In this document: positions 60,019 through 64,000 of the stretch, one piece after another
How the letters are laid out: each line of letters starts with the position of its first letter
Position numbering within the stretch: position 1 is the first letter of the stretch
Assembly (NCBI GenBank): GCA_964631725.1
Contig: CAZVYX010000016.1
Coordinates: forward strand, 42,747-106,746
Direction: 5' to 3'
Length of the DNA stretch: 64,000 bases
Source: GCA-2731375 sp964631725
GTDB taxonomy: Bacteria; Pseudomonadota; Alphaproteobacteria; GCA-2731375
Translations under genes and position numbers: made by a program
The notes under the pieces: model-generated
Seen by the model: only the letters and a program-made list of their open reading frames with translations
What the model was told of the DNA's origin: nothing
Database searches by the model: none

Positions 60019-61533
60019 ATGATCGACCTCACCCTGGGCCGGTTTATCGATCGGCTTGAACGGACCAAGCAGGTGGTGCGCATCAAGACGCCGGTGTCGA
60101 CGGCGCTGGAAATGACCGAGATCCAGACCCGCCTGCTGGCCGAGAATGGCCCGGCGGCGCTGTTTGAAAATCCCATTGGTCCCGATGGCCAGACCTATGA
60201 CACACCGGTGCTGATCAATCTTTTCGGCACCGTCGACCGGGTTGCCATGGCCTTGGGCCGAAAGGCGGACGAGTTGCGCCAGGTCGGTGAAATGCTGGCC
60301 ACCCTGCATCAGCCAACCCTGCCCGGCAGCCTGAAGGATGTCGCCGACGCCATGCCGCTTTTGAAGCGTGTCGGGGCGATGCAGCCGAAGCGGACGCGCC
60401 GCAAGACCGTGCCCTGCCAGGAGATCACCTGGAGGGGCGATGAAATCGATTTGGCGCGGCTGCCGATCCCCAGTTGCTGGCCGGGCGAGCCCGCGCCTCT
60501 GATCATTTGGCCCATGGTGATTACCAAGGGACCGGGACGCGAGGCCCAGGACCAATACAATATCGGCATCTACCGGATGCAGGTGATCGACCGCAACAAG
60601 GTGCTGATGCGCTGGCTGCCCCATCGCGGTGGGGCCCAGCATTACCGCCGCTGGGTCGAGGCGCGGGGCGAGCCCATGCCGGTGGCCGCCGCGATTGGCG
60701 CCGACCCCTGCACCATGCTGTCGGCGGTGACGCCGTTGCCCGATACCCTGTCGGAGTATCAGTTCGCCGGCCTGTTGCGCGGCCGCAGAATAGGCCTGGC
60801 GAATTGCCTGACGGTGCCGCTGCAGGTGCCGGCCGAGGCGGAAATCGTCCTGGAAGGCCACGTTTCGCACGAGGAATTTGGCGATGAAGGCCCTTATGGC
60901 GATCATACCGGTCATCTGAACGCGGTCGCACCCTTTCCGGTCTTTACCCTCAGCGCCGTGACCATGCGGACGAAGCCGACCTATCTCTCCACCTACACCG
61001 GTCCGCCGCCGGACGAGCCGGCGGTCATTTCCATGGCTCTGAACGAGCTCTACATCCCAATACTGCGGCTGCAATTTCCCGAGATCGTCGATTTCTGGCT
61101 GCCGCCGGAGGCCTGCTCCTACCGCATCGCCGTGGTTTCGATCCGCAAGGCTTATCCCGGCCACGCCAAACGCATCATGATGTCGGTGTGGTCGTACCTG
61201 CGGCAATTTACCTACACCAAGCTGGTCATCGTGGTCGACGACGATATCGACGCGCGGAACTGGAAAGAGGTGATGTGGGCCGTCGCCACGCGCATGGATC
61301 CTGGCCGCGACAGCATGGTGGTCGAAGGGACGCCGATCGACTATCTCGACTTCGCCTCGCCCGAGGTCGGCCTGGGCGGCAAGCTGGGCCTTGATGCAAC
61401 GGTCAAGATACCGCCTGAGAGCAACCGGGTCTGGGGCAAACGGCTACGCATGAGTGACGAAATTATCGCCGATGTCAGCGAAAAATGGGCCGACTACGGC
61501 CTGCCCGGATCAGGCAAACCAATCTGGCGATAG
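60019..61533 (+). CDS. ubiD: UbiD-family prenylated-FMN decarboxylase
   Basis: Decarboxylates 3-polyprenyl-4-hydroxybenzoate in ubiquinone synthesis, using prenylated FMN made by UbiX (not in this window). Landmarks: IGIYRMQVIDRNKVLMRW for cofactor and metal binding, EGHVSHEEFGDEGPYGDHTG with the catalytic Glu/Arg network, and VVVDDDIDARNWKEVMWA. Length is 504 residues, full size. It closes the ubiT-ubiU-ubiV-ubiD operon and is followed by a perfect inverted repeat. Confidence 0.92.
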   Translation: MIDLTLGRFIDRLERTKQVVRIKTPVSTALEMTEIQTRLLAENGPAALFENPIGPDGQTYDTPVLINLFGTVDRVAMALGRKADELRQVGEMLATLHQPTLPGSLKDVADAMPLLKRVGAMQPKRTRRKTVPCQEITWRGDEIDLARLPIPSCWPGEPAPLIIWPMVITKGPGREAQDQYNIGIYRMQVIDRNKVLMRWLPHRGGAQHYRRWVEARGEPMPVAAAIGADPCTMLSAVTPLPDTLSEYQFAGLLRGRRIGLANCLTVPLQVPAEAEIVLEGHVSHEEFGDEGPYGDHTGHLNAVAPFPVFTLSAVTMRTKPTYLSTYTGPPPDEPAVISMALNELYIPILRLQFPEIVDFWLPPEACSYRIAVVSIRKAYPGHAKRIMMSVWSYLRQFTYTKLVIVVDDDIDARNWKEVMWAVATRMDPGRDSMVVEGTPIDYLDFASPEVGLGGKLGLDATVKIPPESNRVWGKRLRMSDEIIADVSEKWADYGLPGSGKPIWR

Positions 61534-61541
61534 GCTTTCTT

Positions 61542-61575
61542 GCGCATGTCGGGTTTAATCAAACCCGACATGCGC
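61542..61575. terminator. Perfect 15-base inverted repeat after ubiD, probable terminator
   Basis: GCGCATGTCGGGTTT (61542-61556) and its exact complement AAACCCGACATGCGC (61561-61575) enclose AATC. It begins 9 bases after the ubiD stop, the right place for a terminator, although no strong T-run follows. Confidence 0.6.
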
Positions 61576-61590
61576 TAAAACTTCTAGAAT

Positions 61591-61630
61591 AGAGCAATTT
61601 ATCCGCATTCAATTGAATGCGGGTTGCTCT
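61591..61630. repeat. AGAGCAA...TTGCTCT inverted-repeat element with 20-base central palindrome
   Basis: AGAGCAA (61591-61597) and TTGCTCT (61624-61630) enclose the exact palindrome CCGCATTCAATTGAATGCGG (61603-61622). The left end shares AGAATAGAGCAATT with the element in the copA leader at 18.55 kb, so they belong to one dispersed family. Confidence 0.65.
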
Positions 61631-61709
61631 AGGCGGCATGCGGTTCATCGCCATGTCCGGCCCACTCTGCTATGGTCGCGGTCGGCCAAGGCAACCGGGC
61701 GGGGCGGAC

Positions 61710-61988
61710 ATGGAAGACGATGATTTCAAACATGCCGACGAATATGAAGAGGAAATTCGTCAGCTCATCGATAACGCTGTTAGCGGCGATCTGATGTCAG
61801 CCATGAGCCGGGAGAATATTTGCCCCAAGTGTCTGGCGCTGACATTGCTGGAATTTGCCGCCTATGCCGCGACGTCGGCCGGTTCCACCGCCGGCGAGAT
61901 TCTGGCCGCCGCATCCACGGGCGCGATGGGCGCCGAGGACGATATCGATCTGGCGGTCGAGACGCCGCCGACACAATCGCGACACTGA
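61710..61988 (+). CDS. Small hypothetical protein with CPKC motif
   Basis: A 92-residue protein of unknown function. The N-terminus is very acidic (MEDDDFKHADEYEEEIRQL), then a helix and ENICPKCLALTLLEFAAYAA with a CxxC pair, then a Gly/Ala/Thr-rich and acidic tail. No membrane helix is certain. The ATG at 61710 follows GGGCGGGG; the frame extends upstream into the repeat element, which is unlikely to be coding. It lies after ubiD and converges with the GST-like gene. Confidence 0.55.
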   Translation: MEDDDFKHADEYEEEIRQLIDNAVSGDLMSAMSRENICPKCLALTLLEFAAYAATSAGSTAGEILAAASTGAMGAEDDIDLAVETPPTQSRH

Positions 61989-61991
61989 GAC

Positions 61992-62801
61992 CTATTCGCC
62001 CGCCACGCGCCGCTTGTTGATCTTCTCCATGAACGGCGCGATATCCGGCGCGAACGCCTGGTGCCCGCAAAGATTTTCGAAATGGCCCATGGCGGCGGGA
62101 AATTCGTCCGCGACCCTATCGTGGAAAATCGTCGGCAGGTCATGCTCCGCCAACCGATCCAGGTGCACCGCCTCCCGCGCGAAGGAACAAAGCTCCGCCA
62201 CGAAGACGATGTCGGCCAGTGTCAGGTCGTCGCCGACCAGATAGCCCTGTCCAGCCGACAGGGCCGCCTCCATGCCGTTTAGATAGATATCGAACGCCTT
62301 CGCGGCCTGGCCATGAATATGGCCATCAATCGTGCCGCTGTTCAGGGCCAGCAGGTAGTTTTGCCCATCGCGGGCGAATACCAGACTGACGTCGAGGAAG
62401 CTGTCAATCCGCGCCGCCGCATACGGATTATCGCCATACAGCTTCGGTCCGTGGCGGCGCAGGCGCGCCACGGTGCGGGCGATGCTATTGGATTCGAAGA
62501 TACCGACCCCGCCGTCGGGGCTGAAGGCCGCCGGCACCGTGCCGAACGGGTGGGCGGCAAGGAACGCGTCGGTCTTATAAAGCTGCCCGGAGAATCCGGT
62601 CCGGCTTTGCCGGGCCCACGGGCTGCCGGGTTCGCGGTCTTCGTCCGTCAGGGGACGGGCATCGAAATCCCACAGCCAGTCGCCCAACTCGCCCGGCTTG
62701 GCGCCGCGCAGATCCAACTCAACGCCGCACAGGCGGGCGGCGATGGTCGCCTTCCAGATGCGCGGGTTCGGCATGTAGGAGAAAATGCGTAGGTCTGTCA
62801 T
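61992..62801 (-). CDS. Glutathione S-transferase-like protein
   Basis: A cytoplasmic GST-fold protein. The thioredoxin-like N-terminal domain begins LRIFSYMPNPRIWKATIAA and ends with GTVPAAFSPDGGVGIFESNS, the beta3-alpha3 region with Pro and Glu/Ser for glutathione. The all-helical C-terminal domain has YLVGDDLTLADIVFVAEL, the conserved N-capping box. The substrate is unknown. Length is 269 residues from the ATG at 62801; the longer frame is antisense to the Lin0512 gene. Confidence 0.8.
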   Translation of the reverse strand: MTDLRIFSYMPNPRIWKATIAARLCGVELDLRGAKPGELGDWLWDFDARPLTDEDREPGSPWARQSRTGFSGQLYKTDAFLAAHPFGTVPAAFSPDGGVGIFESNSIARTVARLRRHGPKLYGDNPYAAARIDSFLDVSLVFARDGQNYLLALNSGTIDGHIHGQAAKAFDIYLNGMEAALSAGQGYLVGDDLTLADIVFVAELCSFAREAVHLDRLAEHDLPTIFHDRVADEFPAAMGHFENLCGHQAFAPDIAPFMEKINKRRVAGE

Positions 62802-62891
62802 GCCGCCATCATAGATCAGTTTCCCGTAAATCGGACAATAGGGTTTAACTGCATTAGACTTACGCCTTGGTGAGAATGGAGTGATTGCATA

Positions 62892-63233
62892 ATGGCGATG
62901 AAGCGCATGGTGCTGGAAATCGGTATGGGTACCGATATTCGCGGCACGGACTATACCAAGGCCGCAGTCCGCGCCCTCAGGGACGCGCTGTGGCACAACT
63001 CGTTGACCGTGGCCAAGGCCCTGGATCTGGACGTGGATTCCATGCAGGTCGCCGTGACCATCGGCGTGCCCCAGCCCGATCGGGTGGACAAGGCCGCCGT
63101 TCTGGCGGTGCTGCCCCACGGCACCGGCACGGTGGAGGTGGTCGAGGGCGGCCTGGAAATTCCAAACATGGATGGCACGGACGCTACCGTCATGGCCCAT
63201 GCCGCCGCCGCCGTGTATCTGGACGTGGCGTAG
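62892..63233 (+). CDS. Lin0512-family protein, first copy
   Basis: A 113-residue protein of a family without a known function. The family signature is the N-terminal LEIGMGTDIRGTDYTKAAVR, with a later VTIGVPQPDRVDKAAV and a C-terminal GG...A-rich strand region. It is followed 11 bases later by a related gene, so the two are tandem paralogues. The divergent neighbour is the GST-like gene. Confidence 0.8.
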   Translation: MAMKRMVLEIGMGTDIRGTDYTKAAVRALRDALWHNSLTVAKALDLDVDSMQVAVTIGVPQPDRVDKAAVLAVLPHGTGTVEVVEGGLEIPNMDGTDATVMAHAAAAVYLDVA

Positions 63234-63244
63234 GAGGCAGCATC

Positions 63245-63589
63245 ATGACCAAAAAACGCGTCATATTGGAAATGGGTACGGGCAACGACCTGCACGGCGG
63301 CGACTACACCAAGGCCGCCCTGCGCGCCGTCGACGATGCCCTGCATCATTCATCGCTGACCATGCTCCGCACCCTCGGCGTCGATCCCAAGACCGCCATG
63401 TTCGTGGATGTCACCATCGGCGTGCAGCAGCCCGGGGACGTAGACAGGGCGGCGGTCCAAGCCGCCTTGCCCTACGGTACGGTCACCGTGGATGTGGTCA
63501 TGGGTGGCCTGGATGTGGCGGACGAAGCCATTGGCGATGTCGCGGTCATAGCCTCCGCCGCCGTCGTGGTCAGCCTGGACCTACCCTAG
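63245..63589 (+). CDS. Lin0512-family protein, second copy
   Basis: A 114-residue paralogue of the preceding protein. It keeps LEMGTGNDLHGGDYTKAALR and VTIGVQQPGDVDRAAV but differs elsewhere, for example with a His pair (DALHHSSLTML). The pair may form a heteromer, which is inference. The ATG at 63245 follows GGAGGCAGC. It converges with the thymidylate kinase gene with a 9-base overlap. Confidence 0.8.
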   Translation: MTKKRVILEMGTGNDLHGGDYTKAALRAVDDALHHSSLTMLRTLGVDPKTAMFVDVTIGVQQPGDVDRAAVQAALPYGTVTVDVVMGGLDVADEAIGDVAVIASAAVVVSLDLP

Positions 63590-64000
63590 CGCCGACAAGG
63601 CTGGATGTTGCCAGACCATGGCCGCGATCTCGGCCGGCGGACGCAGGTCGCTGTTTTCGTCCAGGGGTTCGACCCGCAGCCAGCCATCGCCGCCCGCCGC
63701 CGCCAGGCCGCCGTAGACTTCCGCCACGACGGAAAGGTAGCCGCGGTTGGCTTCATGCAGATCGCGGGTATCGTCGGTGTAGCTGCGCGCTGACTTCTCG
63801 CCGACCAGACGGTCCGCCAGAACGGTCGATGTCGCCAACAACAAGGTTAGGTCCGGCCGCGGCAGGGCAAACAGATCGTACTCCAGCCGCTCGATCCAGG
63901 CGACCAGTTCGGCCCGCTCGCCTTCCGCGACCTTGGCGGCGTTATAGGCGATGTTGGAGGCGACATAGCGGTCCAGGATAACCAGATCGTGGGCCGCGAT
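63581..64000 (-). CDS. tmk: Thymidylate kinase, C-terminal part (cut by window edge)
   Basis: The last 139 residues of a dTMP kinase; the start with the P-loop lies beyond the right edge. Visible landmarks are the DRY region VILDRYVASNIAYNAAKVA, LPRPDLTLLLATSTVLADRL for the strand before the LID, and a LID-like ARSYTDDTRDLHE. The form with DRYVASN resembles thymidylate kinases of actinobacteria more than the usual proteobacterial one, from memory of the families. It catalyses dTMP to dTDP. Confidence 0.75.
   Translation of the reverse strand: MAAHDLVILDRYVASNIAYNAAKVAEGERAELVAWIERLEYDLFALPRPDLTLLLATSTVLADRLVGEKSARSYTDDTRDLHEANRGYLSVVAEVYGGLAAAGGDGWLRVEPLDENSDLRPPAEIAAMVWQHPALSALG

Noticed and set aside
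59239..61206. A 655-codon open frame on the minus strand opposite ubiV and ubiD
   Set aside because: It is antisense to two genes with clear family motifs, and its composition (many His, Gln, Arg, Gly) is typical of a shadow frame in GC-rich DNA.
1..64000. tRNA or rRNA genes, CRISPR arrays, insertion sequences, integrase or attachment sites
   Set aside because: None seen by eye; no repeated spacer pattern, transposase motif or tRNA cloverleaf was recognised. Genome-scale tools could still find a weak one.

Overview
This is a GC-rich, densely packed chromosomal window with about 58 recognisable protein genes. I see no rRNA, tRNA, CRISPR array or transposase. The gene content points to an alphaproteobacterium, probably a Rhodospirillales-like one, capable of both aerobic and low-oxygen life. 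The grounds are a type II secretion (T2SS) cluster with a GspC/N-like protein, a mixed Cob/Cbi cobalamin cluster with a cobalamin riboswitch and CbtAB, oxygen-independent ubiquinone genes (ubiT, ubiU, ubiV, ubiD), and short AGAGC...GCTCT intergenic inverted repeats of a kind common in this class. The taxonomic placement is inference.

Layout. (1) 0-15.8 kb: the end of an unknown gene, a multiheme cytochrome c, then T2SS. gspO-E-F-G-H-I-J-K plus a lipoprotein and a PPC-domain exported protein lie on the plus strand. They converge with gspL-M-C/N-D on the minus strand. (2) 16-21.2 kb: a copper module with a Cu(I) P-type ATPase, its CueR regulator with a recognisable MerR-type promoter, an exported beta-propeller/cytochrome c fusion and an AhpD-like protein. 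(3) 21.2-22.8 kb: an acyl-CoA carboxylase carboxyltransferase. (4) 23-44.7 kb: a nearly complete cobalamin island with cobalt importers (CbtBA and a NicO-type permease), early and late corrin-ring enzymes, two unrelated cobaltochelatases (CbiX-long and CobN), amidation, adenosylation and nucleotide-loop genes, and a cobalamin riboswitch in front of cobW-cobN-cobO-cobQ. (5) 44.7-47 kb: glycerophosphodiesterase and glycerol-3-phosphate dehydrogenase. (6) 47-52.8 kb: a complete five-gene peptide-type ABC importer. (7) 52.8-57.2 kb: ccdA with a periplasmic thioredoxin, a nucleotidyl cyclase, a nitroreductase, a response-regulator fragment and a frameshifted amidase. (8) 57.3-64 kb: ubiT-ubiU-ubiV-ubiD, a small CxxC protein, a GST-like protein, two tandem Lin0512 proteins and the end of a thymidylate kinase gene.

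Most notable observation: the exported thioredoxin encoded 19 bases downstream of ccdA (minus strand, 53253 to 52849) has an in-frame TGA exactly where the first active-site cysteine of the WCxxC motif should be (W-TGA-G-T-C). The rest of the reading frame is intact. This looks like a selenocysteine (UxxC) thioredoxin paired with CcdA. A nonsense mutation or base error is the competing explanation. A possible SECIS-like hairpin follows the TGA.

The second theme is the cobalamin island. It carries anaerobic-route enzymes (CbiD, a CbiG-CobJ fusion, CbiX-long with an MxCxxC motif and a His-rich tail) together with the aerobic-route chelatase subunit CobN, which suggests a hybrid or dual pathway.
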